The notes below the pieces were generated by a model that did not search any database, was not told where the DNA came from, and saw nothing but the letters and a program-made list of their open reading frames with translations. Shown one piece after another: positions 17,011-25,178 of a DNA stretch of 64,000 nucleotides. The stretch comes from DATBSK01 sp964501785. GTDB lineage: Bacteria > Actinomycetota > Acidimicrobiia > IMCC26256 > PALSA-555. Each line of letters starts with the position of its first letter. The stretch's first letter is position 1. Location: assembly GCA_964501785.1 (NCBI GenBank), contig CAZCUD010000001.1, forward strand, positions 427,567 to 491,566. The letters run 5' to 3'. A program made the translations under genes and the position numbers.

Positions 17011-18405
17011 TCAAGGAGCAGCGCGGGGGACGTAGTCGGCGATGCCGCTGGGGAAGTTGGGCCCGTAGAAGGGGTCGTCCCGCAGCAGTCGTCCCCAACG
17101 ACGACGGATCAACCGGAGCTCGTCCGTGGTCACCGAGCCGTCGCGACTCGACGACTCGTAGTGGTCGAGCACGGCGTCGGGCGTCGCGACCACCCGATAG
17201 CCGGCGCGCCCGACCTTGCAGCAGTAGTCGAGGTCGTTGTAGCTGGCGGGGAACCACTGCGACATGCCGCCGACCTCGAGGAACACATCGCGCCGCGTCA
17301 TGAGGCACGCACCGGTGACGGCGAGGAAGTCGCCGGGCACGACCGCGTTCGCGCCGTAGCCCAGGACGTCGGCGGGGAGCCCGTGGTAGGGGTGGCCCGG
17401 GTTGCCGCCGACGCCCACGACGCCGGCGTGCTGGATCGTGCCGTCCTCGAACAGGAGTCGCGCGCCGGACGCGCCGACCGCCGGATCGAGCGCGTACACG
17501 AGCATGGCCTCCAGCCACTCGGGGCTGCGCACCTCGGTGTCGTCGTTGAGGAAGACGAGCACCTCCCCGGTCGACGTGAGGGCGCCCCGGTTGACCTTGC
17601 GCGAGAAGTGGAACGGCTCGTCGAAGTCGACCAGGCGCACGCGCGGGCCGAGGTCGACGAGCTGTGCGCGCACCGATGGGTCGGTCTCGCGATCGGTCAC
17701 GCAGATCACCTCGAGGTCGGAGTAGGTCGAGCGCTCGAGGACGCTGCGCACGCAGGTGACGACGAGCACCTGCTCGGATCCGCGTACCGTGCGGCGCGCG
17801 CCTCCGGTCGGGACGACCACGCTGACCCTCGGCTGCCGGGTCAGGCGCGGCTCGAGGCGCAGGAGCCCCGGGTGGGTGTCGTGCGGACGCGCCACCGCCT
17901 GCACGCCGCCACGAGCCAGGTGCTCGTCGACGACCCGGATCGCGTCGGCGAGCGCGTGGTCGGGGAACGCGGGATACGGCCGGGGCCACGGCCGACCTCG
18001 CCGACACAGCGGCTCGCCGACGTGCACGACCCGGGGGGCGACCTCCGCGACGCGCAGAAGCAGGTCGTGCTCGGTCGCGGCACCGGCGTCGGATCGGAGT
18101 CCCCCGGCGTCGGAGTACAGCTCGGCCCGGAGCAGCACGAGGCGCCCGACGTAGGGCTGGCACCGCAACCGGTCGGGCGACCAGCCGGGCTTGAAGAACG
18201 GGACGTCGCGGCCACCGTCGCCGTGGGTCTCGTCGGTGTACACGGCGTCGACCCCGGGATCGGTGAGCAGCGCGGCCAGGCGCTCGCGCGCGCGCGGCGC
18301 CGGACGATCTCCCGGATCGACCAGCCCGATCCACCCGGCCGTCCCGGGGACCTCGGCGTGCCCGCTCGCGTCGGTGTCGACGAACGCGACGTCGGGGAGC
18401 GTCAT
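17011..18405 (-). CDS. Glycosyltransferase family 2, N-terminus possibly frameshifted
   Basis: The protein has 464 residues from ATG 18405. A residual first GT-A-like segment (GWIGLVDPGDRP, VDAVYTDE, FFKPGWSPD) precedes a complete family 2 domain with VSVVVPTGG, FHFSRKVNRGAL, VFLNDDTEV and the acceptor motif ASYNDLDYC. Such two-part GT2 proteins normally begin further upstream. There is no Shine-Dalgarno sequence before ATG 18405, and the same frame stays open with coding-like codons to about 18515. The gene may therefore continue into the 18452-18661 frame through a +1 frameshift. Donor sugar unknown. Confidence 0.85.
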   Translation of the reverse strand: MTLPDVAFVDTDASGHAEVPGTAGWIGLVDPGDRPAPRARERLAALLTDPGVDAVYTDETHGDGGRDVPFFKPGWSPDRLRCQPYVGRLVLLRAELYSDAGGLRSDAGAATEHDLLLRVAEVAPRVVHVGEPLCRRGRPWPRPYPAFPDHALADAIRVVDEHLARGGVQAVARPHDTHPGLLRLEPRLTRQPRVSVVVPTGGARRTVRGSEQVLVVTCVRSVLERSTYSDLEVICVTDRETDPSVRAQLVDLGPRVRLVDFDEPFHFSRKVNRGALTSTGEVLVFLNDDTEVRSPEWLEAMLVYALDPAVGASGARLLFEDGTIQHAGVVGVGGNPGHPYHGLPADVLGYGANAVVPGDFLAVTGACLMTRRDVFLEVGGMSQWFPASYNDLDYCCKVGRAGYRVVATPDAVLDHYESSSRDGSVTTDELRLIRRRWGRLLRDDPFYGPNFPSGIADYVPRAAP

Positions 18406-18451
18406 GCGACCAACGGCGCGGGTGGGCACACGACCGACACGCCGCGGGACT

Positions 18452-18661
18452 TCAGGTGCTGCGCCGGCGAGGTCGGACGCGGCCTGCCACTCGCCGCCAC
18501 CGACCACCACCGCCGGCGTCGAGCCGCCGCTCGATCGCGTCGAGCCGGTCGTGCACTTCGTCGAGCTGGGCCTGGATGCCCAGCAGCTGGTCGCGCGCGT
18601 CGAGCAACGACTCGGCGTCGCCCGCGCCATCGCGGGAGGGCCGGTCGACCGGGGCGGTCAT
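18452..18661 (-). CDS. 69-residue coiled-coil open frame, probable N-terminus of the downstream GT2
   Basis: The ATG overlaps the stop of the upstream methyltransferase (ATGA at 18658-18661), so it is a credible coupled start. The sequence has a heptad-like stretch (LLGIQAQLDEVHDRLDAIE) and a basic end (RRVAGRVRPRR) before TGA at 18452. This is how many glycosyltransferases in this window begin (compare 51572). The GT2 frame lies +1 relative to it and is open across the whole overlap. Either this is a free small protein, or the GT2 is broken by one base in the GGT/GGC-rich run near 18490-18520; a sequencing error is possible. Confidence 0.5.
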   Translation of the reverse strand: MTAPVDRPSRDGAGDAESLLDARDQLLGIQAQLDEVHDRLDAIERRLDAGGGGRWRRVAGRVRPRRRST

Positions 18662-19902
18662 CGCTTCGTCGCAGTCAAGAAGTTGGAGCAGGCGAGCTCC
18701 TCGGTCGCCTCGGGCGACAGCTCGCCGACGAACGGCTTGTCGAGGTACTCGTGACCGTCGCGCAGGAGGTCGCGCACGCGCATCGCTCCCAGTCGCCGTG
18801 CCGTCGCCGGCGGAAGTCCCTTGAGGTATGAGTCGAGGAACCATGTGAGCGTGAAGATCGGGAGCCCGTAGCTCGCCGTCGAGCACTGCTCGATGTCGAA
18901 CTCGTCGGCGAACAGCTCTTCGAGACCACGCCGAGTCATGTTGAAGTAGTGGTGCGGATACCCGTGGTAGGGCTGGAGGAAGGGCACCGCGACGTAGATC
19001 CGTCCGCCCGGTCGGACGACTCGTGCGATCTCGGCGGCGCAGCGGAACGGGTCGCGGACGTGCTCCAGCACGACGAGCGAGAGCACGGCGTCGAAGGAGC
19101 CGGTCTCGAACGGCAGCCGCTCCCCGATCGCGATCACGTCGGCGCTGGGATAGCTCGCCACCTCCAGGTTGACGACGTTCTCGTAATAGACCGACTTGAG
19201 CCCGCTCCCGGCGTCGAGCACGAGCCCGTCGGAGAACTCCTCGATGATGCCGCTCGCGATCGGGTCGTAGCCCCAGCTCGAGATCGCGTCGGTGTCGTCG
19301 ATCGCGCCGACGGTCCGGAGCTCGTCGCTCAGGAAGTCGAAGTGAGCCGGGCGTCGATCGAAGCGTGCCCCGCACCGGTCGCACACCAGCTTGTCGGCGC
19401 CTTCGTTGCTCAGCGGTCCGAGGCACGACTCGCTGGTGCGCGGATCCCCGACCGGGCGCGGGCAGCGGAGCAGGGGCTCGAGCCGGGCGAGCTTCGCGTC
19501 CTTGCGCCGTGCGTACTCCGCCCGCCCCTGCTCGTCGATCCGGACGTCGATCGGTCGGCGATGCGTGTTCGCGCCGACGGTGACCTCGAGGTGCCACGGC
19601 GCTGCGGCGGTCGCATCGTCGATCGCGACCAGGCCCTCGAACCCGACGACCTCGTGACCGGGCCACCGGGCGCCGACGTCAGCGCGATCGACGAGGTGGA
19701 GGCGGGTGCGCCCGCCGTGGTCGACGACGACCTCCACCACCGGCTCGCCAGGCCTCGTGAGCAGCCACCCCTTGACGCGCACGGTGTGGGTCGCCGCGGG
19801 CTCGTCGGGCGTCGGCTCCTCGATCGCGTGGACGTACGGGAAGCTGCGTCGAGGGAGCAGCCGTTGCTTCGCAACGCTGGCGAGGTCGCGCACCTTCGTC
19901 AT
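18658..19902 (-). CDS. Class I SAM methyltransferase with N-terminal beta domain and zinc-ribbon-like cysteines
   Basis: The protein has 414 residues from ATG 19902 (a GTG six bases upstream is also in frame). Residues about 38-125 form a beta-rich domain with VKGWLL...DRADV...GF, shared in pattern with the protein at 30184. Cys residues in LLRCPRP...CLGPL and VCDRCG suggest a zinc knuckle at about 150-180. The C-terminal half is a Methyltransf_11-type domain: VLDAGSGLK, LPFETGSFDAVLSLVVLEHV and RVVRPGGRIYVAVP. It probably modifies a glycan or glycolipid, to judge by its neighbours. It is divergent from the giant glycosyltransferase at 19993 and has its own -10 box at 19912-19917. Confidence 0.88.
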   Translation of the reverse strand: MTKVRDLASVAKQRLLPRRSFPYVHAIEEPTPDEPAATHTVRVKGWLLTRPGEPVVEVVVDHGGRTRLHLVDRADVGARWPGHEVVGFEGLVAIDDATAAAPWHLEVTVGANTHRRPIDVRIDEQGRAEYARRKDAKLARLEPLLRCPRPVGDPRTSESCLGPLSNEGADKLVCDRCGARFDRRPAHFDFLSDELRTVGAIDDTDAISSWGYDPIASGIIEEFSDGLVLDAGSGLKSVYYENVVNLEVASYPSADVIAIGERLPFETGSFDAVLSLVVLEHVRDPFRCAAEIARVVRPGGRIYVAVPFLQPYHGYPHHYFNMTRRGLEELFADEFDIEQCSTASYGLPIFTLTWFLDSYLKGLPPATARRLGAMRVRDLLRDGHEYLDKPFVGELSPEATEELACSNFLTATKR

Positions 19903-19911
19903 CGCCACACG

Positions 19912-19917
19912 AGACTA
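19912..19917 (-). promoter_or_regulatory. -10 box (TAGTCT) for the methyltransferase at 18658-19902
   Basis: TAGTCT on the minus strand lies 9 bases before ATG 19902, so the transcript would start within a few bases of the ATG. No -35 box is obvious. Confidence 0.4.
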
Positions 19918-19977
19918 CGGCGTCCGCGAACGGGAGCCGGCCTTCCGCACCGTGGGGCCGGACGGCAGACGTCCGTG

Positions 19978-19983
19978 TAGCGT
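19978..19983 (+). promoter_or_regulatory. -10 box (TAGCGT) for the gene at 19993
   Basis: TAGCGT ends 9 bases before ATG 19993, implying an almost leaderless mRNA. It forms a divergent promoter pair with 19912-19917 in the 90-base gap. Confidence 0.4.
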
Positions 19984-19992
19984 TCGGTCACG

Positions 19993-22900
19993 ATGCGCAT
20001 CGTCCTCTCCGACGTGGGCGTGTCGCTGGAAGGTTGGAGCAACCTCACGACGGGCGGTCACGAGACCGCCGCGCTCCACGCGGGGCCACTCGAGGTCCTG
20101 GCCGCCCGCCGCGACATGCTCGACGAGCTCCTCATCGTGTCGAGCGTCGAGCGTCGAGCTCGATCCGACGCGGAGGCGCTGCTCGAAGTCGTCGCGTCGA
20201 GCGTGGCGCCCCAGACGGTCGTCACCATCCTCGTCCCCGACGTCGCCGCGGCGTTCGCCGCGCTCGACGCAGGAGAGGTCGACGAGGACGACGTCACCGA
20301 GTGGATCGAGGCCGTCTACCCGTCCGGCGTCGCGCCATGGTGCACGGGCGTGCACGAGCTCGCCCGGGTGGCGCTCTCGGCCGGCTTCGGCTCGTACGAG
20401 CCGGTCGAGCTGCCGCTCGGCCTCGCGCCAGGCCTGCGCCAGTGGCGACGGGCGGTGCGCGTCGGCCACTTCGGTGCGTCAGAGGTGCCGGCGTCGACCG
20501 ACGGTGGGCTCCAGGCACGTCTCGCCGGCCTGTCGGCAGGCGCGGTCGGCCGTGACGAGCCCCGGGTGAGCGCACCGGTCGTCCCCGTCGCGCCCGTGTC
20601 CCGGGCGCGCGAGCTGATCGAGCGCTTCCTGCCGCGGGGCGGCAGGCGACGCGCCATCGCCCGGGCCGGGCTCGACGCGTTGCACGAGACCCAGGACTAC
20701 GTCGACCGCGTCCACCAGATCGCGACCCAATCGGGGCTCCACGAGCCGCGCACGCCCACCTACCGGCGTTGGTGCAAGCAGCACGACGCCACTTCGCGGC
20801 AGCTCGCCGATCAACGCGTGCTCTCGGAGCTCGCGCGCGATCCGGTGACCGTGCACTGCATCGTGCTCGCCCGCGGGTCGTGGAACGATGCCCGCGCGAC
20901 GCTCGACTCGCTGCGACACCAGTCGTGGTCGCACTGGCGGGCGACGGTCGTCGGGCGCGCGCCGCGGTGGCTCCAGAACGATCCGCGGCTCTCCTTCACG
21001 CAGGTCGACGGCGACGATCCCGCCGCGCTCGTGAACCGGGCGCTGTCGGATCCCGACGACCGGGCCCTCGTGCTGTGCCTCGAGGCGGGGGACACGCTCG
21101 CGCCGGACGCCGTCTTCCGCATCGCCGACGCGGCGGCGACCGACCCGCTCGTCGACCTCGTCTACTGGGACGACGACGTCGTGCACGGTGGTGAGCGCGC
21201 CGATCCCCGGTTCCGTCCCTGGTGGTCGCCGGAGACGCTCCTCGGTGCGAACTACCTCGGGCGCTCGTTCGCGATCCGGCGTCGCACGGTGGCCGGACTC
21301 GCGGGGCTTCGCGAGGGGCTCGGCGACGACACCTGGCTCGACCTGCTGCTGCGCGCCGACCTCACCGCCGAGCGCGTCGCTCGCATCCCGCACGTCCTCG
21401 CCCACCTCCGTCACCGCGCGGAGCCGATCGGGCCCCACGCGCTCGACGTCGTGAGGAGTCATCTCGAGCGCGTCGGCGCGCCGGCGACGGCATCGTCGTC
21501 GCCCGGATGCGTACGAGTCCGCTGGGAGCTCCCCGAGTGGCCCCACGCGACGGTGATCATCCCGACCCGTCACAACCGAGAGATGGTGAGCCGCACCCTG
21601 CGCGGAGTGGCGGCAGCCGACTACCCCAGCGTCGACGTGATCGTCGTCGACAACGGAGGTCGTACCGACGAGCGGGCCGAGTGGTACGCCGAGAGCTTCC
21701 CCGACCTCGACCTCGAGGTCGTGTGGTGGGAGGACGACTTCAACTACTCGGCGGTCAACAACGCCGCGGCCGAGCAGGCGCGCGGCGACGTGCTGGTCTT
21801 CCTCAACGACGACACCGACGAGCCCGACCCCGGTTGGCTCCGTGAGCTCGTCGGCTGGGCGACGCGTCCCGACGTCGGCGTCGCCGGGCTCCAGCTCGTC
21901 GACGGCGAGGGGCTCATCCAGCACGGTGGCGTGATCCTCGGGCTCGAGGGCTTCGCCGACCACCTGTTCCAGGGCCTCGAGCCCGGCTCCTCGTCGCTCC
22001 TGGGTCCGACGACCTGGTACCGCGACGTGCTCGCCGTCACCGGGGCGTGCCTCGCGATCGAGCGCCGCGTGTTCGAGGAGCTCGGCGGCTTCGACGAGCG
22101 GTTCCGGCTCTGTGGCAGCGACGTCGTGCTCGGGCTCGACTCGGTCATCTCGGGCCGGCGCAACGTCTGCTCACCGTTCGGTGGCGTGCGTCATCTCGAG
22201 TCGGCCACCCGGGGCACCTACGTGCCCCCCGAGGACTACTTCACGAGCTATTGGCGGTACCAGCGGTGGATCTTCGCGGGCGACCCGTACTTCTCGCCCA
22301 ACCTCTCGCTCGGCAGCCGCATCCCTCGTCTGCGCGCCCGGTACGAGCAATCGGCGTCCGACCGCATCGCCGAGCCGCTCGGTCGCCAGATCACGGTGTT
22401 CCGGCAGTCGACCGACGTCGCCGAGGTCGATCCGCTCGCGCGCGGCTGTCGTGCGACCGACGCCGAGGTCGAGGCGGTCCGCACGCTCCACCACCACAAC
22501 TCCGACCCCTTCGCCCCGAAGACGATCAACTGGTTCCTGCCCGAGCTCGACAGCCCCTTCTACGGCGGCATCAACACGGCACTGCGGATGGCCGATCAGC
22601 TCGCGCGCGTGCACGGGGTCGAGAACCGCTTCGTCCTCTGGGCGCACCCCAACGAGGGGTTCCACCGTTCGGCGATCGCGGCCGCGTTCCCGAGCCTCGC
22701 CGACTCACCCCTCTACTACGACCTGTCGTTGCGCGCGACTGCGGGCATCCCGGCGTGTGACGTCTCGATCTCGACCCTCTGGGTGACCGCGTTCGTCGCT
22801 GCGCACTTCGCCGGCGCGCGCCGCAAGTTCTACCTGGTGCAGGACTTCGAGCCGATGTTCTACCCGGCGGGCACGATGTACGCGCTCGCCGAGGAGAGCT

Positions 22901-23583
22901 ACCGACTCGGCCTGTACGGGCTGTGCAACACCGAGAACCTGCTGCGGCTCTACGAGGAGTACGGGGGCCGGGGCACGTCGTTCCGCCCCGCGGTCGACGG
23001 CAACGTCTTCCACGCGGTCGGTCGGCGGGAGCGACGCGCCGACGACCCGGTCACGGTGTTCGTGTACGCCCGCCCCGGGCACTGGCGAAACTGCTGGGAG
23101 CTCGCGTCGTTCGCGCTCCAGGAGCTCAAGAGCCGCCTGGGGGATCGGGTGCGCATCGTGACCGCCGGGTCGTGGGCGCGTCCCGAGGACGTCGGCACCG
23201 GGATCCAGCACCTCGGCCTGCTCGACTACCGCGAGACCGGCAACCTCTACCGGTCGTGCGACATCGGGGTGGCGCTGACCGTCTCGGAGCACCCGTCGTA
23301 CCTGCCCCTCGAGCTCATGGCGTGCGGCGTGCCGGTGGTCGCGTTCGACAACCCGGCCGGCTACTGGCTGCTGCGCGACGGCGAGAACTGCCTGCTCGCA
23401 CGGCGCACCGTCGACGGGCTCAGCCGCCAGCTCGAGCGGATGGTCGTCGACCACGACCTGCGCGCCTCGCTCGCCGCGCAGGGCGTGCGTGACATCGACG
23501 AGGGCTACGCGAGCTGGGACAAGGCGCTCTCGGGGATCTACGAGTACCTGAGCGATCCCGAAGGCGTGGCTTCCACCGGCTGA
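19993..23583 (+). CDS. 1,196-residue glycosyltransferase with two GT-A domains and one GT-B domain
   Basis: The first 240 or so residues are not recognised. From about 285 a family 2 domain follows (TVHCIVLARGSW, DLVYWDDD at about 388). A second, canonical GT2 domain starts at about 519 (ATVIIPTRHN, FNYSAVNNAAA, VFLNDDTDEPD at about 602). The last 350 residues (from about 845: INWFLPELDSPFYGG) resemble the GT-B rhamnosyltransferase WsaF and related proteins, with the donor-site segment LPLELMACGVPVVAFDNP near 1100. A polypeptide with three glycosyltransferase units could build an oligosaccharide repeat; rhamnose transfer would fit the rml genes nearby but is inference. Its 3' end overlaps the convergent membrane-protein gene by 46 bases. 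Confidence 0.9.
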   Translation: MRIVLSDVGVSLEGWSNLTTGGHETAALHAGPLEVLAARRDMLDELLIVSSVERRARSDAEALLEVVASSVAPQTVVTILVPDVAAAFAALDAGEVDEDDVTEWIEAVYPSGVAPWCTGVHELARVALSAGFGSYEPVELPLGLAPGLRQWRRAVRVGHFGASEVPASTDGGLQARLAGLSAGAVGRDEPRVSAPVVPVAPVSRARELIERFLPRGGRRRAIARAGLDALHETQDYVDRVHQIATQSGLHEPRTPTYRRWCKQHDATSRQLADQRVLSELARDPVTVHCIVLARGSWNDARATLDSLRHQSWSHWRATVVGRAPRWLQNDPRLSFTQVDGDDPAALVNRALSDPDDRALVLCLEAGDTLAPDAVFRIADAAATDPLVDLVYWDDDVVHGGERADPRFRPWWSPETLLGANYLGRSFAIRRRTVAGLAGLREGLGDDTWLDLLLRADLTAERVARIPHVLAHLRHRAEPIGPHALDVVRSHLERVGAPATASSSPGCVRVRWELPEWPHATVIIPTRHNREMVSRTLRGVAAADYPSVDVIVVDNGGRTDERAEWYAESFPDLDLEVVWWEDDFNYSAVNNAAAEQARGDVLVFLNDDTDEPDPGWLRELVGWATRPDVGVAGLQLVDGEGLIQHGGVILGLEGFADHLFQGLEPGSSSLLGPTTWYRDVLAVTGACLAIERRVFEELGGFDERFRLCGSDVVLGLDSVISGRRNVCSPFGGVRHLESATRGTYVPPEDYFTSYWRYQRWIFAGDPYFSPNLSLGSRIPRLRARYEQSASDRIAEPLGRQITVFRQSTDVAEVDPLARGCRATDAEVEAVRTLHHHNSDPFAPKTINWFLPELDSPFYGGINTALRMADQLARVHGVENRFVLWAHPNEGFHRSAIAAAFPSLADSPLYYDLSLRATAGIPACDVSISTLWVTAFVAAHFAGARRKFYLVQDFEPMFYPAGTMYALAEESYRLGLYGLCNTENLLRLYEEYGGRGTSFRPAVDGNVFHAVGRRERRADDPVTVFVYARPGHWRNCWELASFALQELKSRLGDRVRIVTAGSWARPEDVGTGIQHLGLLDYRETGNLYRSCDIGVALTVSEHPSYLPLELMACGVPVVAFDNPAGYWLLRDGENCLLARRTVDGLSRQLERMVVDHDLRASLAAQGVRDIDEGYASWDKALSGIYEYLSDPEGVASTG

Positions 23584-25166
23584 TCGTCGGTCGGCGCGGG
23601 CGGCTCGCCCTCCGTCGACCTGGGTGTCGTGGCGAGGCACGCGACGAAGCCGGCGACGAGTGCGGCGTAGGCGAGCATCAGCAGCCACGCCGGGAGCGGC
23701 GGCGCCCACTCCGGGTCGATGACGAAGTCGAGTGGGCCGTCGTAGCCGACGGTGTTGCGCCGCAGCGCCTGACCGAACGCGACGAGGTTGGCGACGCCGA
23801 GGGCCACGCCGATGGGTGCCACGATGCGCCCGATCCAGCCGTCGATCGACCGGTCGTCGGCGTCGGCGTCGGCGTCGACCGGTTCGGCGTCGGATCGGTC
23901 GCGCCGGGCGATCGCGAGCGACAGCGCGAGGAGCACGGGCACGCCGATGGCCATCGGCATCGAGTAGCGACCCTGCCAGAAGAACCCGATGCGACGGGCC
24001 TGGAGCACCTCGAACCCGATGGGGGCCGCGACGGCGACCACGGCGGTGAGCGCGGCCACGATCACGTAGCGGCGACGACCGACGGCGATCGCGATCGCGG
24101 CCAGCGCCGCCAGCGCGGCGACCCACACGAGGTACGTGAACCCGGGCGAGGGCGTGTCGAGCCAGCCGAACCACCCGACCATCTCGCGCAGTCGGTTGAG
24201 GCTCTCGCCGAAGGAGATCCGCAGCGCCGTGCCGCGTCCGAGCCCCGGGATCCCCGTCGCCTCGCCGAGGGCGGGATCGAGCGGGCCGGCGAGGAGGATC
24301 CAGCCCATCTGGAGCACACCGGCGATCAGCACGCCCACACCCCATCGCCGCGCGTGCCGGGACGCCCACAGGGCGCGCACCGCGGCCCACCCGCCGATCG
24401 CCACGAGTGCAGCCGCGATCAGCGCGAGCCACAGTGGCGCGAGCTGACGCGACAGGACGAGCACGATCGCGGCGGCGGCGACGCGCCGCACCAGCTTCGG
24501 GTCGATCCGACTCGGTGCCTCTCGCACGAGGAGAGCGCCGCCGACCCACAACGACAGCGCAGCCGCGAGCTCGGGCGCGCTCGGGTTCACCACGCCACCG
24601 ACGAAGAACAACATCGGGGTGGCGGCGAGCAGCACGCCGAGCGCGCCGACGCGCGGCCGGCGGAGCCGTTCGAGCGACGTCGCCGTCGACGCCACGAACG
24701 CACCCACGATGAGCGCGCTGACGAGCCGCATGAGGTAGACGCCGACATCGCCGCGGAACGCGAGCGAGGGCAGCCCGGCGACGAAGTAGTACGCCGGCGG
24801 GTGACGCCCCGCGCTCGTCGGCACGTCCACGAGCTGCGTCTCGTCGGTGAACTCCGAGCAGTCGGCGGGGATCGAGCGCTTGAACGCGTAGCAGGTGATC
24901 GTCCCGGCGGCCCGGTAGTAGGCCTTGGGCGCCTGGACCACGAGCGCGTTGTCGAAGCGGGGCACCTCGTCGCCCAGGACCTCGAGCCGGGCGACCGACG
25001 CGGCCCGCACGGCATGGGCCGGCTCGTCGGGGGCGGCGAACAGGGGGGTCGCCAGGGCCCACGCGACGCACAGGAGCGTCGTCAGCGCGAACGTCGTCCA
25101 CCAGCGTGAGCGTTCGGTGGCCCGAGCGCGCGCGACGGCACGCTGAGCGACGTCTGGGAGGGCCAC
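23538..25166 (-). CDS. DUF2142-type polytopic membrane protein
   Basis: The protein has 542 residues with roughly 10-12 transmembrane helices. The first large extracytoplasmic loop begins after helix 1 with FAAPDEPAHAVRAASV, the DUF2142 hallmark (an acidic PDEP.H motif where GT-C enzymes hold their metal site). It probably transfers or handles polyprenyl-linked sugars on the outer membrane face; this is known for GT-C relatives only. A small cytosolic Asp-rich insert (DADADADD) lies between late helices. It is convergent with the giant glycosyltransferase, and the GT2 gene upstream on the same strand stops 12 bases before its GTG. Confidence 0.82.
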   Translation of the reverse strand: MALPDVAQRAVARARATERSRWWTTFALTTLLCVAWALATPLFAAPDEPAHAVRAASVARLEVLGDEVPRFDNALVVQAPKAYYRAAGTITCYAFKRSIPADCSEFTDETQLVDVPTSAGRHPPAYYFVAGLPSLAFRGDVGVYLMRLVSALIVGAFVASTATSLERLRRPRVGALGVLLAATPMLFFVGGVVNPSAPELAAALSLWVGGALLVREAPSRIDPKLVRRVAAAAIVLVLSRQLAPLWLALIAAALVAIGGWAAVRALWASRHARRWGVGVLIAGVLQMGWILLAGPLDPALGEATGIPGLGRGTALRISFGESLNRLREMVGWFGWLDTPSPGFTYLVWVAALAALAAIAIAVGRRRYVIVAALTAVVAVAAPIGFEVLQARRIGFFWQGRYSMPMAIGVPVLLALSLAIARRDRSDAEPVDADADADDRSIDGWIGRIVAPIGVALGVANLVAFGQALRRNTVGYDGPLDFVIDPEWAPPLPAWLLMLAYAALVAGFVACLATTPRSTEGEPPAPTDDQPVEATPSGSLRYS

Positions 25167-25178
25167 GAAGCGCGAAAC

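Noticed and set aside
22705..25101. Nearly 800-codon minus-strand frame across the glycosyltransferase end and the DUF2142 gene
   Set aside because: Arg/Ala-rich shadow in another frame of the real genes, with no recognisable motif.
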